This document shows positions 8,923 to 17,253 of a stretch of DNA of 64,000 nt, piece by piece. This DNA is from Bacteroidales bacterium (GTDB lineage Bacteria; Bacteroidota; Bacteroidia; Bacteroidales; JAADJA01): positions 1 through 64,000 of the forward strand of contig JAUVJI010000001.1 in the NCBI GenBank assembly GCA_030596605.1, given 5' to 3'. Position 1 is the first letter of the stretch, and each line of letters opens with the position of its first letter. The notes beneath the pieces were generated by a model. It was not told the origin of the DNA. It worked only from the letters and a program-made list of their open reading frames with translations, and made no database searches. The position numbers and the translations under genes are program-made.

Positions 8923-9228
8923 ATGGGACAAGTAACGGATCAGATAAGAAAGGAAGTGAAAGAAATTGTTTACGAATACTTTGCTGATGAATGTGAGGTT
9001 GATATTTCTGAAATAAGCGACCAGACCAGTATAATTAAGGATTTAGATGGTGATTCGCTGATGTTTTTAGAGTTGATTGAGATTTTTAAGGAAAAATATG
9101 ATTTGGATATAGAATTAAAAACCATCGGAAAATATAGCGTTAAGAATCCTGTAGCAACAATTGGTGAACTTGTCCAAATGCAATTGCTTATCATTGAGCA
9201 TGAAAATAATATTGCAAATCTTGATTAA
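8923..9228 (+). CDS. Acyl carrier protein (1)
   Basis: 101 residues, acidic, with a helical ACP pattern and the phosphopantetheine site LDGDSLMFLEL (Ser45). It would carry the growing or finished acyl chain for the KS and tailoring enzymes. It is a little longer than fatty-acid ACPs (~78 residues) and has a C-terminal tail after the last helix (LLIIEHENNIANLD). It stands apart from any fab genes and is transcribed divergently from the radical SAM/crotonase operon. It is clearly different from ACP 2 (13532), so the two probably serve different steps. Confidence 0.9.
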   Translation: MGQVTDQIRKEVKEIVYEYFADECEVDISEISDQTSIIKDLDGDSLMFLELIEIFKEKYDLDIELKTIGKYSVKNPVATIGELVQMQLLIIEHENNIANLD

Positions 9229-9284
9229 GCTTTATTGATTGAAATTTGTGTTATCCCCTTATTTTTTTAACCGGAATATAAGTT

Positions 9285-9321
9285 TATTTTTGCAGCAAAT
9301 TTGAAACAATTTTTTTCAAAT
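9285..9321 (+). promoter_or_regulatory. Promoter box (TATTTTTG) followed by a palindrome, before the acyltransferase gene
   Basis: TATTTTTG at 9285-9292 fits the TAnnTTTG -7 box, with no strong -33. Immediately downstream, ATTTGAAA (9299-9306) and TTTCAAAT (9314-9321) form an 8-bp perfect inverted repeat around a 7-bp spacer, near the expected transcription start. This could be an operator, but AT-rich DNA makes chance palindromes likely. Confidence 0.4.
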
Positions 9322-9365
9322 CAAATATGCTCGATATTAATAATTTGAGAAGTAATAATTAGTTT

Positions 9366-10286
9366 ATGTCAACAGGTTTTATCTTTCCAGCTTTTATTTC
9401 TGAATATTTGGGCAATGAACCTGAAATTTTAAGTGCCTTTTCTAATGATTTTAAACAATTCCTGAATGAAGCATCATCATATTTGAAAATTGACCTGAAA
9501 TCTTTCACTGTTAATGATCATGCTTTTATCGATAGCGAATTGAAAGCCCAGTACATCAGTTATATTTTTGGGTGCTCGGTGGTTAATATTTTAGAAAATG
9601 GTAAAATACAACCTGATCTTATTTCCGGATATAGTATGGGACTGTATGCCTGTCTGTATTGTGGACATTCTATAACCTTTAGCCAGGGCCTTGACTTAAT
9701 TGGCAAGGCTTATGATCTGATAAAAGAAAATACCACCCATTTGGATACCGGTATGGGATCAATAGTTGGCCTTTCGAAGGAAGATATCAGTGAATTGTTA
9801 AAGGACAATAGTGATAGCGTAGAAATTGTAAATACCAATGGTGAACATTCATTCCTGTTGTCGGGATTAAAACCTGCTATATTAAAAGTTCTGGAAGCTG
9901 CTAAAAATGAGGGAGCCTTAAATACATCTTTACTTAATGTTAGAAGTCCTTATCATATCAGCTTTTTAGATGGTGCTGCGCAAAAATTTGATGACTATAT
10001 TTCAGATAAAATTCAAATTAAAGATTCTTCTTTTAAAATCGTATCAGGGCTTGATCAGAGGGTTTTTAATTCCAGTTCGGATATACATGCTGAACTTGTC
10101 AGTAATTTGAATTCAAAAATAGACTGGCTGAAGACCATGGAAAAAATGATTGGGTTTAATATCGATCAATTCATTGAATGCGGAGCCGGAAACAGTCTTT
10201 TCAGAATTGGGAAATTTATAAAAGGCGATTTTAAAATATATACAATGAACAAGTTGGATAAAATCCTGGATCCCGTAAAAAGTTAA
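9366..10286 (+). CDS. FabD-like ACP acyltransferase lacking the malonyl-binding arginine
   Basis: 306 residues of the malonyl-CoA:ACP transacylase fold. The nucleophile elbow is SGYSMG (Ser90) and the catalytic His is in RSPYHISFL (His197). A gap-free alignment from the elbow to the next helix places Ala115 (LIGKAYDLI) where E. coli FabD has Arg117 (MRG), the residue that binds the malonyl carboxylate; the Glu after the elbow is Leu92. The enzyme may therefore use a non-dicarboxylic acyl group, or act as an acyl hydrolase that cleans ACPs. It follows ACP 1 by 137 bp and has its own putative promoter. Confidence 0.87.
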   Translation: MSTGFIFPAFISEYLGNEPEILSAFSNDFKQFLNEASSYLKIDLKSFTVNDHAFIDSELKAQYISYIFGCSVVNILENGKIQPDLISGYSMGLYACLYCGHSITFSQGLDLIGKAYDLIKENTTHLDTGMGSIVGLSKEDISELLKDNSDSVEIVNTNGEHSFLLSGLKPAILKVLEAAKNEGALNTSLLNVRSPYHISFLDGAAQKFDDYISDKIQIKDSSFKIVSGLDQRVFNSSSDIHAELVSNLNSKIDWLKTMEKMIGFNIDQFIECGAGNSLFRIGKFIKGDFKIYTMNKLDKILDPVKS

Positions 10287-10292
10287 CAGTCT

Positions 10293-11630
10293 CTAAATTA
10301 TATCCGATCCTTTTTTGATCAACCAAAGGTTCCCCACACTTTCATAAAACTTTTCAAGCGGCAAGTCAGTTTTCATCACACTATTAAAAAAGTTATACTT
10401 TGACAGGTCGTGGTCAATGATCTGATCCTTTGTTTGTTCATAAAGGGTAGTTCCGGGCATAGGAGTAAGAATTGTATAACCGGCATATGTTACCCGATGG
10501 GAATTGGCATACTCCGACATTGCCTGAAAATCTTCTTCATTGTAATCATTTGGGATAACATAATTACCCCTCAATAAAATATCGTTGTTATGGAAAATGT
10601 CAATGGCCTCATGAATTTTATTAGCCTCTGACTTTTTGTTATATTTTTTAAGTTCCTCGTTCCGGAACGACTCAAATCCACAGATAACAACTTTCAATCC
10701 TTCTTTCGCAAGCTTTTCGATTAATTCGGGATGGTCAACAGCTGTATCGGCCCGTATGTCCATGATATAGTCCTTTTTTATGCCTTCTTCAGCAATCCGG
10801 TCAAAAAGTCTATTGATGAAATTAATATTAACGATGGTATTGGCATCGGCAAACCTCACAATTTTGTAGTCAATAAGCTTAAGTTCCTCAATAACGCTTT
10901 CAACTTGTCGCTGAAAATACAAACCCCGGTGTTCTTTCCAGATAGAGCAGAAGGTGCATCTATACGGGCAACCAAGGGAAGTGAACAAATAGGTAGATGG
11001 GTAAGGAGCTTTTCCGACTGTATAAGTAGATCTCCACCTTTCCAGGTGATTTCGGTCAGGCATTAAAAAGTTTTCATCTGCAGCATTCCACTTTTGCTGT
11101 AAAGGTTTTGTAGCTTTCAATCCATTGGGTGTATTGATAAATATTCCCTCAACTGATTCAAATGGAAGGTTTTTCTCGTGATTTACAACTACTTCCCTGA
11201 AAATATGGGCTGACTGGCCAGGACAAATTATATCAATGGATGGATCGGTGAAATCGTGGGGACACAAAGTGGTATGCAATCCACCGGCCACTGTTAATAT
11301 TTTCTGATTGAAATTTTTAACGGTTTGAAAAATATCAATTCCAAAATAGAACTCAGAAGTAATCACGGTTACACCAACAATATCCGGGTTATGTTGTTCC
11401 AGTAGTTTTTGAACCATTACCGATAAAGGCGGGGCATTGAGATCTAAATCATATTCTCCTTTAGTATCAAAAACAGTAACATCAAAATCTTTAACGGCTG
11501 CAGCTATTGTCAATAATCCAAGCGGAGGGCCTATCAATTTTTTATGTATAAAATGTTTGGCCTCATCCGGAGCCGACTCAAGAATTTTATTCTCGGGTGA
11601 CCTTGGAGGATTGATCAATAATATCTTCAT
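10293..11630 (-). CDS. B12-binding-type radical SAM protein (3)
   Basis: 445 residues from the ATG at 11630. An in-frame ATG at 11714 would add 28 basic residues, but MKILLINPPRSPENK is the usual start of the B12 fold, so I prefer the shorter form. The B12-like domain contains the PPLGLLTIAAAV, VTVFDTKGEYD and VAGGLHTTL segments. The cluster motif is SLGCPYRCTFC (Cys221, Cys225, Cys228 of the short form). The C-terminal part holds NYVIPNDYNEED and TPMPGTTLYEQ, common in this superfamily. It is a single-gene minus-strand unit, convergent with the acyltransferase gene (6 bp apart) and divergent from the BtrH-like operon. The substrate is unknown. Confidence 0.87.
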   Translation of the reverse strand: MKILLINPPRSPENKILESAPDEAKHFIHKKLIGPPLGLLTIAAAVKDFDVTVFDTKGEYDLDLNAPPLSVMVQKLLEQHNPDIVGVTVITSEFYFGIDIFQTVKNFNQKILTVAGGLHTTLCPHDFTDPSIDIICPGQSAHIFREVVVNHEKNLPFESVEGIFINTPNGLKATKPLQQKWNAADENFLMPDRNHLERWRSTYTVGKAPYPSTYLFTSLGCPYRCTFCSIWKEHRGLYFQRQVESVIEELKLIDYKIVRFADANTIVNINFINRLFDRIAEEGIKKDYIMDIRADTAVDHPELIEKLAKEGLKVVICGFESFRNEELKKYNKKSEANKIHEAIDIFHNNDILLRGNYVIPNDYNEEDFQAMSEYANSHRVTYAGYTILTPMPGTTLYEQTKDQIIDHDLSKYNFFNSVMKTDLPLEKFYESVGNLWLIKKGSDII

Positions 11631-11946
11631 TCTTTGTTTAAGATTATTATAAGAGACTGTTTTGAATTTATCCATTAATTTTATTATGCGTCTTCTTCCG
11701 CCATATTTTAGCATTTTATCGTTAAATACAATGTTGTATTCGCCTCAAAAATGCTTCATCTGACAAAAAAATGCGCTATAATAATTCTTAAAAACAAAAT
11801 CAAAACAATCTCTAATAATGATTTGAATATCGCTGTAAAAATATAAAGGATTATTAATATAGAATATTTTGAATATTTTACATAACTAAAATATTGATTT
11901 TAAGTAGTTTTATGTTTTAATTGTTACTAATTTTCCTGATAAGCTA

Positions 11947-11977
11947 TTGAATATAAAAAAAAACTCCTTTATTTTTG
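11947..11977 (+). promoter_or_regulatory. Promoter of the BtrH-like/ACP/sulfotransferase operon
   Basis: TTG at 11947-11949 and TATTTTTG at 11970-11977 are 20 bp apart. This matches the Bacteroidota promoter layout (TTTG, 19-21 bp, TAnnTTTG). It predicts a ~55-nt leader before the ATG at 12039. The rest of the 324-bp gap upstream (from 11715) is AT-rich, with no gene that I can see. Confidence 0.6.
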
Positions 11978-12038
11978 CGACTTATTAGAGCCGGGGGAGT
12001 ATAATTTTAAGGATCGGCAATTTAGTTATCCTGATACT

Positions 12039-12515
12039 ATGAAGGAAAAAGATTTGTATGTTGATTTTGAGCCACAGCAATTAATTTATTATGTTGAGAA
12101 AGATGATGCGTCGTATGGCCCGGTCGTAAGTGGTTCTTATTTATCAAAGCACTATCTCGATGATTTTATCGGAAAACGGAATAAACAAGAGCTGGCATTA
12201 AGAGAACAACTCAAGAAAGGCGACATCAGCCCGGTTTATTATTACCTTGTAATGCAAGAATATGGTGAAAAAGATCTTGCACTCCGGGTTAAGATAAGTG
12301 TTAGGAAATTGAAGCAACATTACAAAATGAAAAATTTTGTAAAAATGCCTTTGAAAGTTTTAAAAAGATATGCGGACGCATTTGATATACCGTTGGTTAA
12401 TTTTTTTCACCTTTTAATCACAAAGCAGGATAGCGCCGGTAAATTTTCAATCCAACATTTAGAAACTCAAAATCCGTATTTTGTAGTTACCAAAATTGAT
12501 GAAGCAAAGAAATGA
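12039..12515 (+). CDS. Small protein with a degenerate Cro/XRE-like helix-turn-helix
   Basis: 158 residues, no signal peptide. The middle (about 78-128) is helical and resembles a Cro/CI-type HTH: YGEKDLALRVKISVRKLKQH, then VLKRYADAFDIPLVNFFHLL, where the last part matches the usual 'A-x-x-L-x-V-x-x-x-x-L' final helix. It could regulate the cluster or be a partner of the acyltransferase. The next gene starts inside its stop (ATGA, 4-bp overlap), so the two are translated together, which favours a physical or regulatory pair. I know of no characterised homologue. Confidence 0.65.
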   Translation: MKEKDLYVDFEPQQLIYYVEKDDASYGPVVSGSYLSKHYLDDFIGKRNKQELALREQLKKGDISPVYYYLVMQEYGEKDLALRVKISVRKLKQHYKMKNFVKMPLKVLKRYADAFDIPLVNFFHLLITKQDSAGKFSIQHLETQNPYFVVTKIDEAKK

Positions 12516-13516
12516 AAGAGATAGACTTCAAACATAAAATGGCAGCGCATTGTGAAACGGGGACTGTAACTTCGCTTCTTAATCATAAAGGGCTTGATAT
12601 TACCGAACCGATGGTTTTTGGTTTATCCAGTGGTATATTTTTTGGATATTTTGAGTCTTCAAATTTCCCTTTTCCAACATTTATAGTAAGGAACAGGCCG
12701 GGCTCGATAAGAACCAATATTTCCAAAAGACTTGGTGTTAAATTTTATACAAAAAAGTTTAGGTCAGCTAAAGAAGGTGAAGATGCACTGCATGAATTAA
12801 TCTTGATAGATATTCCGACCGCTGTTCAGGTGGACTTTTATTATATGGATTATATGCCCGATTACCAAAGGGTGCATATCAATGTCCATTTTGTGAATAT
12901 TATCGGGATGAATGATAGCAGTTATCTGATCAGTGACAGTTATTACCCGAAAAAATCAGAACTTAAAAAAGCCACCATGCAAAAAGCAAGGTTTGCAGGA
13001 GGGTATATGGAACCCAAAGGATTTTTATTTTATCCTGAATATATTCCGGAGGACATTGATTTTGAAAAGGCAATCATAAAAGCGATTAAAAAAGCTGCAT
13101 TTTACATGCTTAAACTGCCCGTCCCTATTGTTGGAATAAAAGGTATGCGCAAATTTGCAAGAAAGGTTACTGATTGGCCCAATATCGCCAGGGATGTTGA
13201 TCATCTTTCTCATGAAATAATGAGGATCAATATACTTCTTGAAGACCAGGGAACAGGTGGTGCAGGTTTCAGGTATTTATATGCTACCTTCCTTCAACAA
13301 GCAGCTGATATTGTAAAAGATGAAGGATTAAAGGATATGTCGAAACGAATGATGGAGATTGGTGATAATTGGAGAAATATATCTTACTTTGCAGCTAAAA
13401 TTGGAAAAAACCGGGATCTTGGGCCTGAAAGATTGAAGGAACTGAGTGAGATGATCAATGCCCGGGCAGATGAAGAATACAAATTCTTCAATGATCTCAA
13501 TAAGTTGGTTAAATGA
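12512..13516 (+). CDS. BtrH-like acyl-ACP acyltransferase (BtrH_N domain)
   Basis: 334 residues. The N-terminal half matches the BtrH_N family, founded on butirosin protein BtrH, which moves an aminoacyl chain from an ACP to an aminoglycoside amine. It starts with AHCETGTVTSLLNHKGLD, where Cys14 is the presumed nucleophile, followed by VFGLSSGIFFGYF. A later segment, INVHFVNIIGMNDSSYLISD, supplies a likely catalytic His (papain-like logic). The C-terminal ~140 residues are helical and fit the domain usually following BtrH_N. ACP 2 lies 15 bp downstream and is the obvious acyl donor. The acceptor is unknown; an amine is the parsimonious guess. Confidence 0.8.
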   Translation: MKEIDFKHKMAAHCETGTVTSLLNHKGLDITEPMVFGLSSGIFFGYFESSNFPFPTFIVRNRPGSIRTNISKRLGVKFYTKKFRSAKEGEDALHELILIDIPTAVQVDFYYMDYMPDYQRVHINVHFVNIIGMNDSSYLISDSYYPKKSELKKATMQKARFAGGYMEPKGFLFYPEYIPEDIDFEKAIIKAIKKAAFYMLKLPVPIVGIKGMRKFARKVTDWPNIARDVDHLSHEIMRINILLEDQGTGGAGFRYLYATFLQQAADIVKDEGLKDMSKRMMEIGDNWRNISYFAAKIGKNRDLGPERLKELSEMINARADEEYKFFNDLNKLVK

Positions 13517-13531
13517 TAAATTGAAAGAATA

Positions 13532-13810
13532 ATGCAAGATATACAGACTGCAGAACTTAAGACTGAAATAAAAGAACTGATACTGGATACCCTTAAAATT
13601 AAAAATATTAAACCGGAAGATATTGACGATTCAGTACCTTTATTTTCAAATGATAATATTTTAGGTTTGGATTCCATTGATGGTATTGAACTGATCATGG
13701 CTATTCAGAAAAAATTTAATGTCAGGATCGGCGATCAAAACCTGTCGCGTAGTGTTTTGGAATCCATTGATACAATAGCCGATTTTGTAATTAAGGAAAT
13801 AGATAATTGA
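13532..13810 (+). CDS. Acyl carrier protein (2)
   Basis: 92 residues with a standard ACP layout and phosphopantetheine site GLDSIDGIELIM (Ser48). The loop before it (PLFSNDNILGLDS) resembles ACPs of type II secondary-metabolite systems. It lies between the BtrH-like acyltransferase and the sulfotransferase in one plus-strand operon, so it is likely the carrier on which sulfation or transfer happens. Confidence 0.9.
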   Translation: MQDIQTAELKTEIKELILDTLKIKNIKPEDIDDSVPLFSNDNILGLDSIDGIELIMAIQKKFNVRIGDQNLSRSVLESIDTIADFVIKEIDN

Positions 13811-13881
13811 TCCTGAAACAGATATTTGCCTTGCGGAGCAATTCGTTTCTTTCTTCCCTGGGTTTTTACTAAGTAATACTT

Positions 13882-14964
13882 ATGAAGCATTCTTATATAT
13901 TAGCAGGTACAAGTTTTGGTAAATTATCCGGGCTATTTATCAGGAATGGTATTTCACTACATCCTAAATTACTGCTGCGTACGCTTTTTCTTTTACAAAA
14001 TACTTTGTGGGCTTCCATTTTCAAACGTAGGGAAATTGCTAAATACAGAAAGGTATTAAAAGATCATCCCGTACCGGATGACCCTATTATAATTATCGGA
14101 CATTGGCGAACCGGCAGTACTTACCTTCACCAACTTTTAAATCTTGATGATAACCTAATAACACCGTCTGTCTTTCAGGTATCAGTACCAGATAGTTTTT
14201 TGGTTTCCAGAAAGTATTATAAGCCTGTTATGACTGCCATGTTGGAGCAAAACAGGCCCATGGATAATGTTAAACTCGGATTTGATGAACCACAAGAGGA
14301 TGAGTACGCACTTTTTAAGTTAACAATTGATTCGCCGCTTCAGCATGTTATCTTTCCAAAGTCGAAAGATTATTTTTTAAAGAGATATGATAATTACGAA
14401 CCCAATGATATAGGTTCATGGACAAATACTATAAAACAATTTTGCAAAAAGCTGACTTTTGAATCAGGTAAACGAATAGTTTTAAAAAATCCTTTTCACT
14501 CGCTAAGAATAGAACTATTACATGAAATATTTCCCAAGGCCCGGTTTATTCATATCCACAGACATCCATTTGATGTCGTACCCTCCACCATTAATATGTG
14601 GAATATAGTTGCGAAGCAAAACAGGTTAAAAGGAAAGTGGCATGAACCAAAAATAGAAGATGTTGCCGGCGTATTGAATAATATGCTTGATAAAATCAGG
14701 GAGGACCTGACCAAACTACCCAAAGGGAGTTTTTGTGAGGTTTTGTTTGAAAGCTTTGAAAAAGATCCGGTAAATTCATTGAAAAAAATTTATTCAGAAA
14801 TCGGAATGGATTTTAAGAATGATATAGAAGATAAGGTGATAGCTTATGTTTCACAACTAAAAACCTATAAAAAGAATAAATATTCGATCAGTGAGGATGA
14901 AAAAGAATTGATACGAAAAATGCTGACCAATCAATTTAATTACTATAATTACAAACTAAAATAG
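13882..14964 (+). CDS. PAPS-dependent sulfotransferase
   Basis: 360 residues. The 5'-phosphosulfate-binding loop is GHWRTGSTYLHQLL (from residue 73), and the 3'-phosphate-binding segment is FIHIHRHPFDVVPSTINMW. Both are hallmarks of the Sulfotransfer_3 family of PAPS-dependent carbohydrate/small-molecule sulfotransferases. No signal peptide is evident, so it acts in the cytoplasm on a hydroxyl or amine acceptor. It lies 71 bp after ACP 2. A precedent for ACP-linked sulfation exists in CurM-type modules, where sulfating a 3-hydroxyacyl chain precedes decarboxylative release as a terminal alkene. Final sulfation of a lipid or amide is the simpler alternative. Confidence 0.9.
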   Translation: MKHSYILAGTSFGKLSGLFIRNGISLHPKLLLRTLFLLQNTLWASIFKRREIAKYRKVLKDHPVPDDPIIIIGHWRTGSTYLHQLLNLDDNLITPSVFQVSVPDSFLVSRKYYKPVMTAMLEQNRPMDNVKLGFDEPQEDEYALFKLTIDSPLQHVIFPKSKDYFLKRYDNYEPNDIGSWTNTIKQFCKKLTFESGKRIVLKNPFHSLRIELLHEIFPKARFIHIHRHPFDVVPSTINMWNIVAKQNRLKGKWHEPKIEDVAGVLNNMLDKIREDLTKLPKGSFCEVLFESFEKDPVNSLKKIYSEIGMDFKNDIEDKVIAYVSQLKTYKKNKYSISEDEKELIRKMLTNQFNYYNYKLK

Positions 14965-14982
14965 ATTTATTACTTGTACTAT

Positions 14983-16248
14983 ATGAAATTTCGATTAATA
15001 TATCCAAAATGGAAAAAGCTTGAGAGACAAACGCAATTTAACTTGCCTCCACATGGTCCGGTTGTTTTTGCTGCTGCCTTGCCCGAATATGTTGATGTAG
15101 AATTTATAGATGAAAATGTTCAGTCATTTGATTATAATGATCCGGTTGATTTTGTTGGAATTTCTATGATGCTGACTACCCAGATCAAAAGGGGATGGGA
15201 GATAGCCGAGGAGTACAGGAGGAGAGGTATTAAAGTTATTTTTGGTGGTATCTCCACGATGCTTCATGCCGAAGAAACTATGGAACATGCCGACAGTGTT
15301 TTTCTTGGTGAAGTTGAAGGCCGGATGGATGAGGTTTTTGAAGATTTTAAGAATGACAAATTAAAAAAGCTATACAATTTTATGCCCTATCCGCCGGATA
15401 CGGCATTGATAAATCCTGCTAAAAGAGAAATCCTTAACCGTGATTTATACTATCACAAAGGGGTTCAAATGGTGGATCTTTTTCATGCTTCACGTGGGTG
15501 TAGATTCAGTTGTTATCCCTGTGCTGTTTCTTACCTTGGCGGGAGAAAATTCAGGCCGAGGCCAATGGATAAAGTCGCTGAAGAATTAGACTCAATTGAA
15601 AACAACAGGTTATTTATCGTTGATAATTCACTTGCGCAGGATACTGAGTGGGAAAAGGAATTGTTCCGTACGTTGATCCCTTTTAAAAAGAATTGGTGCA
15701 GTCATACCATTAAAGATGATCCTGAAGTTCTTGACCTGGCGGCGCAGGCAGGAGCGTGGTATGTTTACCAGGCTGTTTTCGATACTTCGGATTATATTAA
15801 AGACAGGATCAAAAGATACCATGATCATGGAATAGCTGTGGAAGGAACCATTTTGCTTGGAATGGATAACCAGACAGAGGACGACATAAAAAGATTGATT
15901 GATTTTTTATTGGAAATTGAGTTGGATTTGGCTGAATTTACCATACTAACACCCTTCCCAAAAACCAAAGCATATGATGACCTGTTAAAAGAAAACAGGA
16001 TATTTAACCACAACTGGGATGACTATAATGCAGGTGAGGTGGTTTTTAAACCAAAGCACATGTCGCCCGACAGGTTACAGGAGTTGTTTTATAATGCATG
16101 GGAGACTTTTTATAAAGATGAAAGCCAGGAACAGAAAATGTTTAGGCTCTTAATGAAAGTGATTGAAAGGGAAATGACCGATGGAACTTACAGATCACCA
16201 AGAAAGGACCTGGTGAAAAAAAGTTTTGGCAGGAAGGTAGTGAGGTAA
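14983..16248 (+). CDS. B12-binding-type radical SAM protein (4)
   Basis: 421 residues from the ATG at 14983. An upstream in-frame TTG is less likely, since MKFRLIYPKW is the family start. The B12-like domain holds PVDFVGISMM, VIFGGISTML and LGEVEGRMDEV. The 4Fe-4S motif is SRGCRFSCYPC (Cys173, Cys177, Cys180). The core is smaller than in the other three, and YVYQAVFDTS replaces the usual GxES segment, so it is diverged. It follows the sulfotransferase by 18 bp and closes the plus-strand operon with the small hypothetical gene. It probably acts on an ACP-bound or sulfated intermediate. Confidence 0.87.
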   Translation: MKFRLIYPKWKKLERQTQFNLPPHGPVVFAAALPEYVDVEFIDENVQSFDYNDPVDFVGISMMLTTQIKRGWEIAEEYRRRGIKVIFGGISTMLHAEETMEHADSVFLGEVEGRMDEVFEDFKNDKLKKLYNFMPYPPDTALINPAKREILNRDLYYHKGVQMVDLFHASRGCRFSCYPCAVSYLGGRKFRPRPMDKVAEELDSIENNRLFIVDNSLAQDTEWEKELFRTLIPFKKNWCSHTIKDDPEVLDLAAQAGAWYVYQAVFDTSDYIKDRIKRYHDHGIAVEGTILLGMDNQTEDDIKRLIDFLLEIELDLAEFTILTPFPKTKAYDDLLKENRIFNHNWDDYNAGEVVFKPKHMSPDRLQELFYNAWETFYKDESQEQKMFRLLMKVIEREMTDGTYRSPRKDLVKKSFGRKVVR

Positions 16249-16280
16249 CTGAATCATCGTTTTATTGATTGCAATTTGCT

Positions 16281-16652
16281 ATGAATACTGATTCGAAATA
16301 CATAGATGAAGTCTACGAGTTTAAGGGATTATGGGATGTCCCATCCTTTTGTGGGTTGAAGATCGTAACTTCAAACAATAATACGGTGATCATAGCCGCT
16401 GAATTATACAACTCCAATCCCGGAAGTTCAGTAACGAGCTGGGTTGATAAATTAGCCACCGAACTTATTAAAAAATACAATTTAGACCAAAAAAAACTCA
16501 TTTTTATTGAACATAATCCCGACCGCAAATCCAAGCTTGTATTTTATAAAGAAACATTTGATAAAGTATCGTTTGAGTGGGATGGCGAAAAGTTTATTAA
16601 GCCTTCCTGGAAAAGAATAACGAAAGAAGAGGTAGACAAGCTAATCATGTAG
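16281..16652 (+). CDS. Small conserved hypothetical protein
   Basis: 123 residues from the ATG at 16281 (an earlier TTG is possible but less likely). It is soluble, mixed alpha/beta and has no signal peptide. VIIAAELYNSNPGSSVTSWV and LIFIEHNPDRKSKLVFYKE are its most distinctive stretches. I do not recognise the family. It lies 32 bp after radical SAM protein 4 and may be cotranscribed with it, or may be an unrelated passenger at the cluster edge. Confidence 0.65.
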   Translation: MNTDSKYIDEVYEFKGLWDVPSFCGLKIVTSNNNTVIIAAELYNSNPGSSVTSWVDKLATELIKKYNLDQKKLIFIEHNPDRKSKLVFYKETFDKVSFEWDGEKFIKPSWKRITKEEVDKLIM

Positions 16653-16654
16653 TT

Positions 16655-17038
16655 ACCACAAAACATAATCAGATTCTTTTACAAGACATTCTACCACTTG
16701 ATGAACTTAGAAAACAAGGCAAAGTTTTGCTTGTAAGACGCTCCCATGATAATATACGAGAAATGTATTTGAAAAATATAATTGAAGAATACCAGAGTTT
16801 TCAGGACAAACCAGCATTTCTTAACTTTAAGTTTATCATCTGTTTTCTCGGATCTGAAAGAAATAGTGCCATTTTTTATGGTATTTATGAACTAATTGAA
16901 ATATTAAAAGGGAAAAAAGTTCCTGAATATTCAAAAGAACTTGAATTATACCATACAAAAGCAAGCAAAGACTTTTACTTGAATCTCAAAAGAATCCAAT
17001 TGGAAAGAAAAACTTGGTTCACGCGCATTTGGACTTAA
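16655..17038 (+). pseudogene. Probable 5'-truncated gene remnant
   Basis: The frame ending at 17038 stays open upstream to about 16646 with coding-like content (LLQDILPLDELRKQGKVLLV, later FIICFLGSERNSAIFYGIYE) but has no ATG. The nearest start is TTG at 16727. The 'FLG...ERNSAIFYGIYE' pattern resembles the N-terminal part of GIY-YIG-type nuclease proteins, but I am unsure. The end (KTWFTRIWT) looks abrupt. It marks the right edge of the biosynthetic cluster. The following 17039-17253 contains no gene except the helicase promoter. Confidence 0.4.
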
Positions 17039-17172
17039 TAAGAATTAAATAGTTACGTGTGCTAACAGCAGTAACCGTCACACACAATCACCTCATCAAA
17101 ATTATTCAAATAAGTTCTGACAAGAATTATGAAGATCCGGATTAGGCCTATTTTGTATATGATAGGAATGCT

Positions 17173-17180
17173 TACCTTTG
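17173..17180 (+). promoter_or_regulatory. -7 box (TACCTTTG) of the helicase gene
   Basis: TACCTTTG fits TAnnTTTG. A TTTG at 17152-17155 lies 17 bp upstream as a possible -33, slightly short of the usual spacing. The predicted leader is about 65 nt. Confidence 0.5.
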
Positions 17181-17253
17181 CCGCAGTTTTAAAATCTTTC
17201 CCACTTTGACTCTCCCTTTTGAAATTTAATTTGGGTAAAATAACAGTAGCATT

